From CAWCTB01 sp963798275 (GTDB lineage Bacteria; Acidobacteriota; Terriglobia; Terriglobales; Acidobacteriaceae), in the NCBI GenBank assembly GCA_963798275.1, contig CAWCTB010000041.1, positions 1 through 64,000 on the forward strand: a DNA stretch of 64,000 nucleotides. The letters are read 5' to 3'. The translations under genes and the position numbers were made by a program. The notes beneath the pieces were generated by a model, which searched no databases, had not been told where the DNA came from, and saw only the letters and a list, made by a program, of their open reading frames with translations. Positions 29,447 through 36,946 of the stretch are shown here, piece after piece. Numbering within the stretch: position 1 is the first letter of the stretch; the number at the start of each line of letters is the position of its first letter.

Positions 29447-29482
29447 GGGGTCCTTCGACTCGCTCCGCTCGCTCAGGATGAC
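29447..29482. repeat. Dispersed intergenic repeat (GGGGTCCTTCGACT type), between scoA and scoB
   Basis: GGGGTCCTTCGACT, a short variable part of CGCT repeats, then GCTCAGGATGACA. Related copies lie at 35022-35052, 41587-41643 and 46441-46491, with fragments at 35001-35019 and 36881-36905 (inverted). All lie at gene ends or between genes, as REP-like elements do. Confidence 0.75.
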
Positions 29483-29504
29483 AACCTGAGATGATTCAGG
29501 CGGT

Positions 29505-30206
29505 TCATGCTTTCCTCAACGTGCGGCGCTCGATGCGCTTTTCGTAGTTCTCACCCTGGAAGATGCGCTTCACGTAGACGCTGGGTGTGTGCACCTGGTC
29601 GGGCTCGATCTCACCCGGCTCGACGAGGTGCTCGACTTCGGCGATCGTAATCTTCGCAGCGGTGGCCATCATGGGGTTGAAGTTGCGCGCGGTCTTGCGA
29701 TAGACCAGATTGCCCCACTTGTCACCCTTCCATGCTTTGATGAGCGCGAAATCGGCCTTGAGGGAGTGTTCCAGAACGTAGGGGCGGCCGTCGAACTCGC
29801 GTGTCTCTTTGCCTTCGGCGACGACGGTGCCGAACCCGGTGGGCGTATAGAAGGCGGGTATGCCCGCGCCACCGGCGCGAATACGTTCAGCGAAAGTGCC
29901 TTGGGGGATCAGTTCGAGATCGATGCGGCCGGTGAGCACCATGTCTTCCAGTAATTTGTTTTCGCCCACGTAGCTGCCCTTGTGGGCGCGGATCTGCCCC
30001 GCGTAGAGCATGAGGCCCAGGCCGAACTCGTCGACGCCGACGTTGTTACTGATGGTGGTGAGGTTCTTGACACCCTTCTTCACCAGCGCGCGGATGAGGT
30101 TTTCGGGGATGCCGCACAGTCCAAAACCGCCCACCATGATGGTGGCGCCGTCTTGAATGTCGCGGACTGCCTCGTCCGCGTTGGCCACTACTTTGTTCAT
30201 CGACAT
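29505..30206 (-). CDS. scoA: 3-oxoacid CoA-transferase, subunit A
   Basis: 233-residue alpha subunit of the CoA-transferase. It has the CoA-binding N-terminal motif TIMVGGFGLCGIPENLIRAL and the conserved NLTTISNNVGVDEFGLG, ELIPQGTFAERIRAGGAGIP and NLVYRKTARNFNPMMATAA. Two ATGs lie close together (30206, 30200); neither has a strong ribosome site. It precedes scoB in the same direction. The pair supports ketone-body or 3-oxoacid use. Confidence 0.95.
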   Translation of the reverse strand: MSMNKVVANADEAVRDIQDGATIMVGGFGLCGIPENLIRALVKKGVKNLTTISNNVGVDEFGLGLMLYAGQIRAHKGSYVGENKLLEDMVLTGRIDLELIPQGTFAERIRAGGAGIPAFYTPTGFGTVVAEGKETREFDGRPYVLEHSLKADFALIKAWKGDKWGNLVYRKTARNFNPMMATAAKITIAEVEHLVEPGEIEPDQVHTPSVYVKRIFQGENYEKRIERRTLRKA

Positions 30207-30841
30207 AGGAAGTTTCCGAACGGGCGATTGTACTCAGGCGCAAGGCGATGTGGCAAAGAGGAAAGAAGAGAGGAGTCCGTCGGGATGGGCGTAGCCGGCT
30301 ACGGGACGGAGAAGGATTGCGAGTGATAAAGCGATTTATCCTCAAAGTGAGGCAGTCGAGTGCGGTCAACTAGCGAGCCGACCTGTCGGCAATCGAGTGC
30401 GTATTCCAGGACGCAAGGGCGTTTGTCGGTACTAATCCGACGGACGAGCTGATAACTTCCCGGATAATCGGCGATTCGGAGGTAATCCAGTTGGAGATAG
30501 CCGAGGCTGCGGGAGCCGGGAAATCGATCCAGAGCCAAGAGCGGACGGAGGGGTGTCTGACATACTCGGATGGGAAGGCCCGCAGTCAGCAGTTGCGGGA
30601 CTGGCGTTGGGGCAGATGGGACCCCGTGCCAAGCCAAAGAAAACATTGGGCGCTGGAATACCTCGAGGTGTGTCCCAGATCACCGACAAGCTATCCCACG
30701 CTGGGATATAGTCGAACGCCGTTGGGAACTAAAACGGAAGTTCCGGTTAAGATGTTTGGAGGTGAGAGGGCTGTTGATTTCGCGTGCTTCTCGGCAAACC
30801 TTTACAAGGTTGCGTCTAGAGGTGCCGGAAGGAGGACCACC
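30207..30841. other. 635-base region upstream of the TIR gene, no gene assigned
   Basis: ORFs on both strands cross this stretch, including an in-frame upstream extension of the TIR gene from 30491, but none has a recognisable domain or a ribosome site. Some short plus-strand pieces look protein-like (RRWELKRKFRLRCLEVR at about 30705-30755) without forming a whole gene. It may be a degraded accessory gene left by an insertion. Confidence 0.4.
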
Positions 30842-32278
30842 TTGGCTCGCACAAGAAACCCCACGGTATTCATAAGCCACAGAGAGGCTGACAAGAGTCT
30901 CGCTTTACACATTGCCAAATTCATAAAGGATGAGTCTGGGAAAGGTTACATTGTCTTCATGTCCTCCGACCCCAAGTTCAAGGGTGTGCGAATGGGGAAA
31001 GAGATTAGTGCCGAACTGCGAGAGGCGATAGCAAACTGTGACGTATTTCTTCTCATCTACACCAGAAGGGATGTCGACTGGTCATGGTGTATGTGGGAAT
31101 GGGGTGTAGCAAGCCATCCGCGTAGCGAGAAATCGACAATGATCGTATTGCAGTGCGGCTCTGATGCGCCCAAGATCAACGCAGGCAAGAGACAGGTCGA
31201 TGTCCGTCAAAGAGAAGAGGTTCTTGAGTTTGTGAAACAGTATCTTACAGACAAGCAGATGTTTCGGCATGGCAAAGCTGTCGCAGACCGTTACTCGGAT
31301 GACGTGATCGAATCAAAAGCCAACGCACTATTCGAGAATCTATTGCCTTTGATTAGAGATATCGATCCTCCCATTGAAACGTCCACTTGGCCTTACCTTC
31401 AGGTCGAAGTACCACTTGAAACCGTTCAAAGAATCGGCAACGAGGAGGCTTCGCTCGACCTGGATGCGCAGGTGAAATTGGTGAAAGAGTCAGCGAGGGT
31501 GTTGGCGCCAGAAGACAAGGTCTGGAACATATTCGGTCGGCTGCGGCCGGAGAACATCCCCCTAGTGAAACTTCTGAGGAAGCACCCATCACTGTTGGAC
31601 TGCTGCTGTCAGCAAATTGCAGAGGCGAGCGCCAACAAGATACCGCAGATACGGTCAGTCTCCGTCAAGGACCGGGAGGAAGTGACGGAGTTCGTTCCCG
31701 TCGTTACAAAGGTAAGAAGGGGCGGGTACCTGAAAGCTGAACTCTTCGACTTGTGCTTCGTTAAACTCCCTACATCCGTTCCATACAAGATGCTCCGCAA
31801 GAACCAATTCTACTGGAAACCCTGGAGCAAGCAGTTCGAACAACAGCGGCTGCTCGACCTCAGCGAGAAAATGAGGGGCCAAGAGAAGAATCGCTTACCC
31901 GTACTGGAAAGCAATGTCGTCCGGTATGTGATTCATCGGGCAGTCATTGACGAGTTCATTGTGGCCAACCACGAACGCGCGAAGGAATTGACGATACACG
32001 ATCTTCTCGCCGACGATAGCAGGCGTGCGATTCTCGAACAGTCGTTCGCGTTCGTTAGTATCGATGACACTCTGGAGCAGGCAAGGACGAAAATTACTGG
32101 AAACGTTCGGGACGTTTTCGTCACACAAACTGGTTCACCTCAGGAAGCGGTGCGCGGTTGGCTGACGGACGTGGATCTTGCACAAGCAATTCATCGCCCT
32201 GACGACAAGCAAGAGAGTGTTTCGACCTCCGTGCCGACCATCACCGATTCAGCCTCAGTTGCAGTAGCTGTTAGCTGA
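30842..32278 (+). CDS. TIR-domain protein with C-terminal CBS-like (Bateman) region
   Basis: 478 residues. The TIR fold occupies residues 5-135: PTVFISHREADKSLALHIAK, ANCDVFLLIYTRRDVDW and WSWCMWEWGVAS, where Glu86 of the W-C-x2-E motif is the expected NADase catalytic residue. The C-terminal part looks like paired CBS motifs: NRLPVLESNVVRYVIHRAVI (about 350-370) and QSFAFVSIDDTLEQARTKI to AVRGWLTDVDLAQA (about 400-445). CBS pairs bind adenine nucleotides, so a nucleotide-gated NADase is a reasonable inference. The TTG at 30842 has AGGAGG six bases upstream and starts right before the TIR domain, which decides it over longer readings. G+C is locally low (23 of 60 bases at 30901-30960), suggesting transfer. 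No partner gene is adjacent. Confidence 0.8.
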   Translation: MARTRNPTVFISHREADKSLALHIAKFIKDESGKGYIVFMSSDPKFKGVRMGKEISAELREAIANCDVFLLIYTRRDVDWSWCMWEWGVASHPRSEKSTMIVLQCGSDAPKINAGKRQVDVRQREEVLEFVKQYLTDKQMFRHGKAVADRYSDDVIESKANALFENLLPLIRDIDPPIETSTWPYLQVEVPLETVQRIGNEEASLDLDAQVKLVKESARVLAPEDKVWNIFGRLRPENIPLVKLLRKHPSLLDCCCQQIAEASANKIPQIRSVSVKDREEVTEFVPVVTKVRRGGYLKAELFDLCFVKLPTSVPYKMLRKNQFYWKPWSKQFEQQRLLDLSEKMRGQEKNRLPVLESNVVRYVIHRAVIDEFIVANHERAKELTIHDLLADDSRRAILEQSFAFVSIDDTLEQARTKITGNVRDVFVTQTGSPQEAVRGWLTDVDLAQAIHRPDDKQESVSTSVPTITDSASVAVAVS

Positions 32279-32631
32279 GGGGCGGACGGCAGTAATGGGC
32301 GGGCGTGGTCGGAGTTCGGCATCCATGCGGCCGCCAGGAAGTAGGCGTTGCCGTACTTGTGGAAGACCAGCTTGGCGCGGCCATCCGACTTGGTAGCTGA
32401 GCCGTTGTTGGTCATCGTGGTCTTGGCCTCAGGGCCGCCAACATGCTGAATGGTGACCACGCGCTCGCTGGGCGACGAGATGATGTACTCGCCGGCGGGC
32501 AGGCGGACATCGTCCACAGAAAAGGTGAAAGGGATATTGACCGTCGCAGAGCTCTTCTGGGCGTAGGCGGGAGACAGCGCCAGCAGCACCAGCGCCAGGG
32601 CGATCAGAGTCTTGCAAGCTGTGTTTTTCAT
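32191..32631 (-). CDS. Small secreted beta-rich protein of unknown function
   Basis: About 146 residues. A signal peptide (MKNTACKTLIALALVLLALS ending YAQ) precedes a mature part beginning SSATVNIPFTFSVDDVRLPA, GEYIISSPSERVVTIQH. This resembles a common exported protein type with a VPFxFxVxxxxLPAGxY motif. The ATG at 32631 follows GAGG at six bases. Its last 88 bases overlap the convergent TIR gene, and the C-terminus (VGTEVETLSCLSSGR) looks unlike the rest, as if replaced. Confidence 0.8.
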   Translation of the reverse strand: MKNTACKTLIALALVLLALSPAYAQKSSATVNIPFTFSVDDVRLPAGEYIISSPSERVVTIQHVGGPEAKTTMTNNGSATKSDGRAKLVFHKYGNAYFLAAAWMPNSDHARPLLPSAPQLTATATEAESVMVGTEVETLSCLSSGR

Positions 32632-32727
32632 TTCCATCCTCACGGGAGCAGCGGCTCCGAATGCGCCCGACTTTGCGCCCGAACCGAAAAATGCTCAATG
32701 CATGGAGGGTGAATTGCAGGTAGAAAA

Positions 32728-32793
32728 CAGGTGAACAAATGTCGGCGATCGGAAGTTGCCTATTTGCAATAGCTTCCGATGCCGATTCACCTG
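32728..32793. other. Large imperfect stem-loop
   Basis: A nested inverted repeat over 66 bases: CAGGTGAA pairs with TTCACCTG, GTCGGC with GCCGA, ATCGGAAG with CTTCCGAT and TTGC with GCAA, around a CTATTT loop. It lies 97 bases upstream of the secreted-protein start (minus strand). It could be a structured leader, a small RNA or a REP-type palindrome. The rest of 32632-33132 holds no gene I can support; plus-strand ORFs there have no motif. Confidence 0.6.
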
Positions 32794-33132
32794 CGTTTCA
32801 GCAAGGGACAAAGATTAGTCTCCTCACGACGTCCACCAGAGAGCCCTTGAGATGGTCAAGGGAAGCAGGAAAAGCTGGCAGCTGAAGCGTTGGCATCGCC
32901 CTATTGATGGCTGGTTGCGGCAGAGGCTCGTCACGAGATCCGGCGGAGCCCGGTCGTATGACTCGCTCATTCCGGTGCGCCGAGATGGCCAACTCGGGGC
33001 CTCAACGCCGAACTGCTTGGCGTATGAGGCAGGTGCCGAAGCTCTTCCCCTATGGGAGGAGACATGGCCGGGACCTCCACCCCAGCGGGCCAAAAGCGGG
33101 CCCGCCGAGGACCCCTGGGACTTGCGATCAAG

Positions 33133-33624
33133 CTAGTCGCCCCGCTTGCTGGTCGCTCGCCGGGGCTTCGGCTTGGGCTTCAGATTGGGCTTACTTTTGC
33201 CCTTGAGATTGAGCGCCACTGCAGTGCGGATGAGATCCTTCAAGGCCGCCTCATCGACCTTGTCGCCTTGGTGGATGTCGATGGCGCGCCTGACATTCCC
33301 ATCGAGGCTGGAGTTGAATAGGCCAGAAGGGTCCTGCAACGCAGCTCCCTTGGCAAATGTCAGCTTGACGACGTTCTTGTACGTCTCTCCGGTGCAGACG
33401 ATGCCGCCGTGCGACCAGACGGGAGTCCCCATCCACTTCCACTCTTCGACGATCTCAGGGTCTGCCTGGTGTATGATTTCGCGCACTTTCGCGAGCGTCT
33501 TCCCGCGCCAGTCCCCAAGTTCCTTGATCTTCTCGTCGATTCGTGCAGAGGCAGATTCCACCCGGGCCCCTACGAAGCCCGGTGTTGGCTTCGTGGGGTG
33601 GCTGACAGGGACGGACTTTTTCAT
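33133..33624 (-). CDS. DUF1801 domain protein
   Basis: 163 residues. The DUF1801 (YdhG-like) pattern is clear: LAKVREIIHQADPEIVEEWK, MGTPVWSHGGIVCTGETYKN, VVKLTFAKGAALQDPSGLFN, then DEAALKDLIRTAVALN. A Lys/Pro/Arg-rich tail ends ATSKRGD and may contact nucleic acid. The biochemical role of the family is unknown. A dispersed repeat begins eight bases upstream of the ATG. Confidence 0.92.
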   Translation of the reverse strand: MKKSVPVSHPTKPTPGFVGARVESASARIDEKIKELGDWRGKTLAKVREIIHQADPEIVEEWKWMGTPVWSHGGIVCTGETYKNVVKLTFAKGAALQDPSGLFNSSLDGNVRRAIDIHQGDKVDEAALKDLIRTAVALNLKGKSKPNLKPKPKPRRATSKRGD

Positions 33625-33631
33625 GGTACGG

Positions 33632-33677
33632 CTCCAACTCTCGCACCTAATCTAGCTGCGCTCAGCCTAACCTGCAA
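33632..33677. repeat. Dispersed repeat, copy 1 (CTCCAACTCTCGCACC type)
   Basis: Begins CTCCAACTCTCGCACC and ends GCCTAACCTGCAA. A second copy at 35952-35997 matches across the whole length with a few changes (TAATCTAGCTGCGCTC against AATTTAGCTACGCTC). Copy 1 lies immediately upstream of the DUF1801 start on the minus strand. Confidence 0.65.
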
Positions 33678-33782
33678 GCTTCGCAAGTGGAAGCCTCTTC
33701 TGGTTCGATAGCAGTTCGGAGATGGTGGCAACCCGCCGGGTGGGCTCGCACCGACCACGGAACCGCGCTAGGGTTATAGGCA

Positions 33783-33994
33783 ATGAGTGCGCTACGAGAA
33801 CAGATCGCCAACCTTACGTCAGCCGAAAAGGCCGAATTGCTAGACGAAGGTGGGAGAGCCTTGAGGCCGACTCGCTTACGCTGACCGACGCGCAACCGGC
33901 CGAGTTGGATTCCCGGATTGCGCGCCTCGAGCAGAACCCCTCCGATGTCATCCCGTGGGAGAACGTCAGGTCGGACCTCTTTAAGAAACCGTGA
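33783..33994 (+). pseudogene. Addiction-module antitoxin (one frame break)
   Basis: About 70 residues after repair. MSALREQIANLTSAEKAELL followed by WESLEADSL matches the putative addiction-module component family (PF09720-like) paired with ParE toxins. The tail PSDVIPWENVRSDLFKKP is also typical. One base is missing near 33858 (GAAGGTGG for GAAGTGTGG), which breaks the frame after residue 22. The stop overlaps the toxin start as GTGA. Whether it is truly dead or a sequence error cannot be told here. Confidence 0.75.
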
Positions 33995-34282
33995 AGCTGC
34001 CCGTCGTCTGGATGTCCGAGGCCGCCGCGGAACTGCGGCAGGCGCGGCATGGTACGACGACATTCGACCTGACTTGGGGAGCGTTTTGCAGTTGCGGTGG
34101 AGGCTACGGTGGAAGCCATCGCACAGCGACCATTGCAATTTCCCGTAGTTCATCGCGGACGGCGACGGGCGGGGGTCAGACGGTTTCCGTGCGGAACATT
34201 CTTTGAGGTGCAGGAGAACAGAATTGTCGTGATCGGCTGTTTTCACGCGAAGCGCGATCCGAGGGGGTGGCGATGGCGATAA
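33991..34282 (+). pseudogene. ParE/RelE-type toxin (two frame breaks)
   Basis: About 97 residues after repair. KLPVVWMSEAAAELRQAR, then AWYDDIRPDLG, then AVEATVEAIAQRPLQFPVVH and GVRRFPCGTFFEVQENRIVV, ending CFHAKRDPRGWRWR, a complete ParE-like sequence in three frames. Bases are missing near 34049 (CGG for CGGG) and near 34080 (GGGG for GGGGG), both in G runs. It overlaps the antitoxin by four bases, the usual coupled arrangement. Confidence 0.75.
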
Positions 34283-34376
34283 GGATCGCGTTGGAGCCGA
34301 CTCCACCCAGGTTAGCGTCCAACAGAGGGACGCGAACCCTGGGGCACCCTGCAACCTCCGCAAGTGAAAGCTTCTT

Positions 34377-34946
34377 TCACGCGGTAGGGGCGGAGTACGA
34401 TAGCTCAACAAAGCCGTTCTTGTAAGCGACCACGTTCTTCAAATTCCACTTCTCCTCCGGCAGGGAACCACCGAACAGCCGGAGTCCTTCACCCAATAGG
34501 ACAGGCGCTATCGTCAACCTGATTTCGTCCACCAGGCCGAGTTCGAGAAAACGCTGGCACAACATGGCCCCACCCACCAGCCAGATGTTTCGATATCGAG
34601 GCGCGAGTTTCACGTCAACTAAGGTCTTGAGATCGCCTGAATAAAACTCGACGCTCTTCCTCGCCGGCGGCCATTCTCTGCCGGTCACCACTACGGCCGG
34701 AGTATCGCCGTATGGCCAGCCCAGTTCAAGCGCGTGTTCATAAGTGCGGGAACCGAGCACATAACAATCTATAGCTTTGACGAAGGTCGCAGCTTCTTCC
34801 TCCGAAATGGAAACCCCGGCTTCGTAGACGCTTCCAGTGTCTAGCCAGGAGACACTGTTGTCCTTTTTCGCGATGAAACCATCCAGACTGGAAACCACGT
34901 GCAAGGTTACATTTCGTTCGGTTGCATTGCCGTCGGTGCGTGACAT
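34377..34946 (-). CDS. Dihydrofolate reductase-like (RibD C-terminal domain) protein
   Basis: 189 residues. The DHFR/RibD-C fold is shown by VTLHVVSSLDGFIAKKDNSV, DCYVLGSRTYEHALELGWPY, RNIWLVGGAMLCQRFLELGL and RLTIAPVLLGEGLRLFGG. These proteins bind NADPH, but most members of this branch have no known substrate. The ATG at 34946 has GAGGAG five bases upstream; a longer reading to 35150 runs through intergenic repeats and is not real. Confidence 0.92.
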   Translation of the reverse strand: MSRTDGNATERNVTLHVVSSLDGFIAKKDNSVSWLDTGSVYEAGVSISEEEAATFVKAIDCYVLGSRTYEHALELGWPYGDTPAVVVTGREWPPARKSVEFYSGDLKTLVDVKLAPRYRNIWLVGGAMLCQRFLELGLVDEIRLTIAPVLLGEGLRLFGGSLPEEKWNLKNVVAYKNGFVELSYSAPTA

Positions 34947-34962
34947 AGTTTCTCCTCGGGCC

Positions 34963-35058
34963 GGTGGTCCGGCCAACACACAATCCAATTTGGGTGCCCC
35001 CCTTCGACTTCGCTCAGGGCGTGGTCCTTCGACTCGCTGCACTCGCTCAGGATCTCGG
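34963..35058. repeat. Composite of two dispersed repeats
   Basis: 34963-35000 (GGTGGTCCGGCCAACACA then CAATCCAATTTGGGTGCCCC) matches the outer inverted repeats of the RAYT element at 36041-36080 and 36698-36735. It is followed by a fragment CCTTCGACTTCGCTCAGGGC and a fuller copy of the GGTCCTTCGACT...CTCAGGAT repeat at 35022-35052. It thus looks like a solo end of the RAYT-mobilised family. Confidence 0.65.
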
Positions 35059-35222
35059 CGCTCGGCTCTGACGCCTCGCAGACGCCTCAACTTGAGCGGG
35101 GGTTTTCGTGATAATAGCGACAATCCGGTTGTACGGACGAAAATCCCCACTCAGGGCCAAAGGAAGGCCTTGAATGGGGCACCCGGCACGGGATCGCTCA
35201 CCGGGCCGACAAGTTCCGCAGT

Positions 35223-35882
35223 CTAGATCCGTTTGACTGTCGCGAACCAGGCCGGTGCGCCGTCGTCGTGGTATCTCGTCTGAATCCGGTCCGGTTCGAT
35301 AGCGGCTACATTCCATCCATTGCTGGGGTTGAACGCCGCTCTCAGCTCTTCCTGACTGATAGGGTGCGGCCCAGTATCGGGACCATCGTCACTGAAGCAC
35401 AACACATACAGGGTTCCATCGTGCTTGGTCACCGACGCTAGACTCGCCACGTATCCTGGGCGCTCGTCGCCGTCGAAGGTGTGGAACAGTCCGCAGTCCA
35501 ACACCGTCTCAAACCTGCGCCCCAAACGCTCCAGATGGAACGCGTCAGCCGCAGCGAACGCAACCTCGATCCCACGGTTGTGGGCCTTCTCTCGGGCGAT
35601 CGTCAGTGCCGTCTCCGCCACGTCAACGCCCAGAACCGAGAATCCCAGCGAGGCGACGTGAAGAGCGTTCTCGCCAGTCCCGCAGCCCGCATCGAGCACC
35701 GCTCCGGCGAATCCGCCTTCGGATGCCAAACGCACTATTGCCGGCTGCGGTTGGCCAATATCCCAAGGCGCAGGGCCGTCGTGGTACGACGCATCCCAGG
35801 GCAGTCCCGTCATCCGTTCGTGACTGGTTGGGTGTCGACCACCGAACGGATCGTCAGCGGGGGTTCCTGATCGCTCCGACAA
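35223..35882 (-). CDS. Class I SAM-dependent methyltransferase
   Basis: 219 residues. Motif I is GAVLDAGCGTGENALHVASL; the acidic end of strand 2 is VLGVDVAETALTIAREKA; motif III-like parts are VLDCGLFHTFDGDERPGYV. The N-terminal WDASYHDGPAPWDIGQPQPA is typical of small thiol/halide-like or TPMT-like methyltransferases. The TTG at 35882 has GGGAGGGGAC about eight bases upstream. Substrate unknown. It sits in the repeat-rich accessory region. Confidence 0.9.
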   Translation of the reverse strand: MSERSGTPADDPFGGRHPTSHERMTGLPWDASYHDGPAPWDIGQPQPAIVRLASEGGFAGAVLDAGCGTGENALHVASLGFSVLGVDVAETALTIAREKAHNRGIEVAFAAADAFHLERLGRRFETVLDCGLFHTFDGDERPGYVASLASVTKHDGTLYVLCFSDDGPDTGPHPISQEELRAAFNPSNGWNVAAIEPDRIQTRYHDDGAPAWFATVKRI

Positions 35883-35951
35883 CTTCGTCCCCTCCCTGCA
35901 ACTGATCTTGCCACCTCATCGTGGCACGCCAATCCACAGGTATGACTATTC

Positions 35952-35997
35952 CTCCAACTCTCGCACCAATTTAGCTACGCTCGGGGTAGCCTGCAAC
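35952..35997. repeat. Dispersed repeat, copy 2 (CTCCAACTCTCGCACC type)
   Basis: Second copy of the element at 33632-33677, in the same orientation, lying about 70 bases upstream of the methyltransferase start (minus strand). Confidence 0.65.
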
Positions 35998-36070
35998 ACC
36001 GAGCCGCTTCCGTTCTTCTTCGAGACCCCGTTCGTATGGCGGGTGGCCCGGCCTACGCACAATCCAATCT

Positions 36071-36117
36071 GGGTGCCCCGTTCTACCGCCGTCTTTGGCG
36101 GTAGGGCGGGGCTTTTT
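36071..36117 (+). repeat. Left REP palindrome
   Basis: GCCCCG-TT-CTACCGCC-GTCTTT-GGCGGTAG-GG-CGGGGC followed by a T run, a strong hairpin with a small internal bulge that could also act as a terminator. It is repeated in reverse complement at 36661-36703 with one or two changes. Confidence 0.85.
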
Positions 36118-36167
36118 GTAGCCCAACGTCACAGATTCCCTTGGGAAACTCATGGTAACGTGCAGGC

Positions 36168-36715
36168 ATGCCACAGGGACTCCGACGGTACCACAAATCT
36201 CGGTGTGTCCACTTCCTGACGTTCAGTTGCTACCGTCGCCAGCCGTTTCTAGCGAGTCCTCATTCTCGTGACCGGTTCGAGTGGCATTGGAGCAGTCGCG
36301 AATCCGCTACGGCTTCTACGTCGTCGGATACGTCGTGATGCCCGAGCACGTTCATCTTTTGATGACTGAACCTGAACACGGCACGCTTGCCAGTGCGGCG
36401 CAGGCGATCAAGCAATCGGTTTCGCGAAAGCTAATCGCCGGCCGCGAGCACTTCTGGCAAGCTCGCTACTACGACTTCAATGTCTTCACGTCGAAGAAGC
36501 GCATCGAGAAGCTGAAATACATCCACCGTAATCCGGTGAAGCGCGGGTTGGTCGAACGACCGGAAGATTGGGCTTGGAGCAGCTTTAGCCACTATGTGAC
36601 TGGAGTAACCGGCGTGGTGGAAATTGAATCGCCTTGGACTGCGCACCACCGCGCGACAAAAGGCCCCGCCCTACCGCCAAAGACGGCGGTAGAACGGGGC
36701 ACCCAGATGAGTTAG
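36168..36715 (+). CDS. REP-associated tyrosine transposase (RAYT), Y1/HUH type (one frame break)
   Basis: About 182 residues after repair. The N-terminus is GLRRYHKSRCVHFLTFSCYR RQPFL-like, the RAYT opening. The HUH motif is VVMPEHVHLLMTEPEHG and the catalytic Tyr lies in LKYIHRNPVKRGLV...WAWSSFSHY or the preceding ARYYDFNVF segment. One base is missing near 36279 (GAGTGG for GAGGTGG), between RDRFE and VALEQSRIRYGFYVV. The last 17 residues (GPALPPKTAVERGTQMS) are encoded by the right REP itself. The enzyme cuts and joins single-stranded REP DNA. Confidence 0.87.
36661..36703 (-). repeat. Right REP palindrome, inverted copy inside the RAYT 3' end
   Basis: Reverse complement of the left REP. 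It lies wholly inside the transposase reading frame and supplies its C-terminus, with the stop codon ten bases further on. Confidence 0.85.
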
Positions 36716-36946
36716 TTCGTTGGCCGGGCCACCCGTCCAAAATAGCTTTTCGCAGTAATACATGGGTTGAAATGCCATTGTGCTCTCCAAAGTTTCGTCG
36801 GATCCTGGTGCCCTTATCTTGGGTGACCAACCGTTACCGCCTTCCTCGCGCGATAGGGTGGGAATAAGAATCTCAATCCTGGGGTCATCCTGAGCGATGC
36901 GCAGAACGACTCCCGTCCACCCTCGCCGCCCATCAGCCTTTCCGGG

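Larger units (their letters stand above)
36041..36735 (+). mobile_element. RAYT/REP element (REP-associated tyrosine transposase with inverted REP ends)
   Basis: A REP-associated transposase gene lies between two inverted copies of about 77 bases (36041-36117 and 36659-36735). Each arm has an outer part (GGGTGGCCCGGCC ... GGGTGCCCC) and an inner REP palindrome in which GCCCCG pairs with CGGGGC and CTACCGCC with GGCGGTAG. The inverted, near-identical arms are what a REP-single-strand-transposase unit looks like. The right arm overlaps the end of the transposase gene. Confidence 0.85.

Noticed and set aside
30491..30841. Upstream in-frame extension of the TIR gene by 117 codons
   Set aside because: The TTG at 30842 has a perfect AGGAGG and starts at the domain edge; the extension has no recognisable fold.
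33662..34411. 249-codon minus-strand ORF
   Set aside because: Shadow of the TA pair, whose protein sequences are clear on the plus strand.
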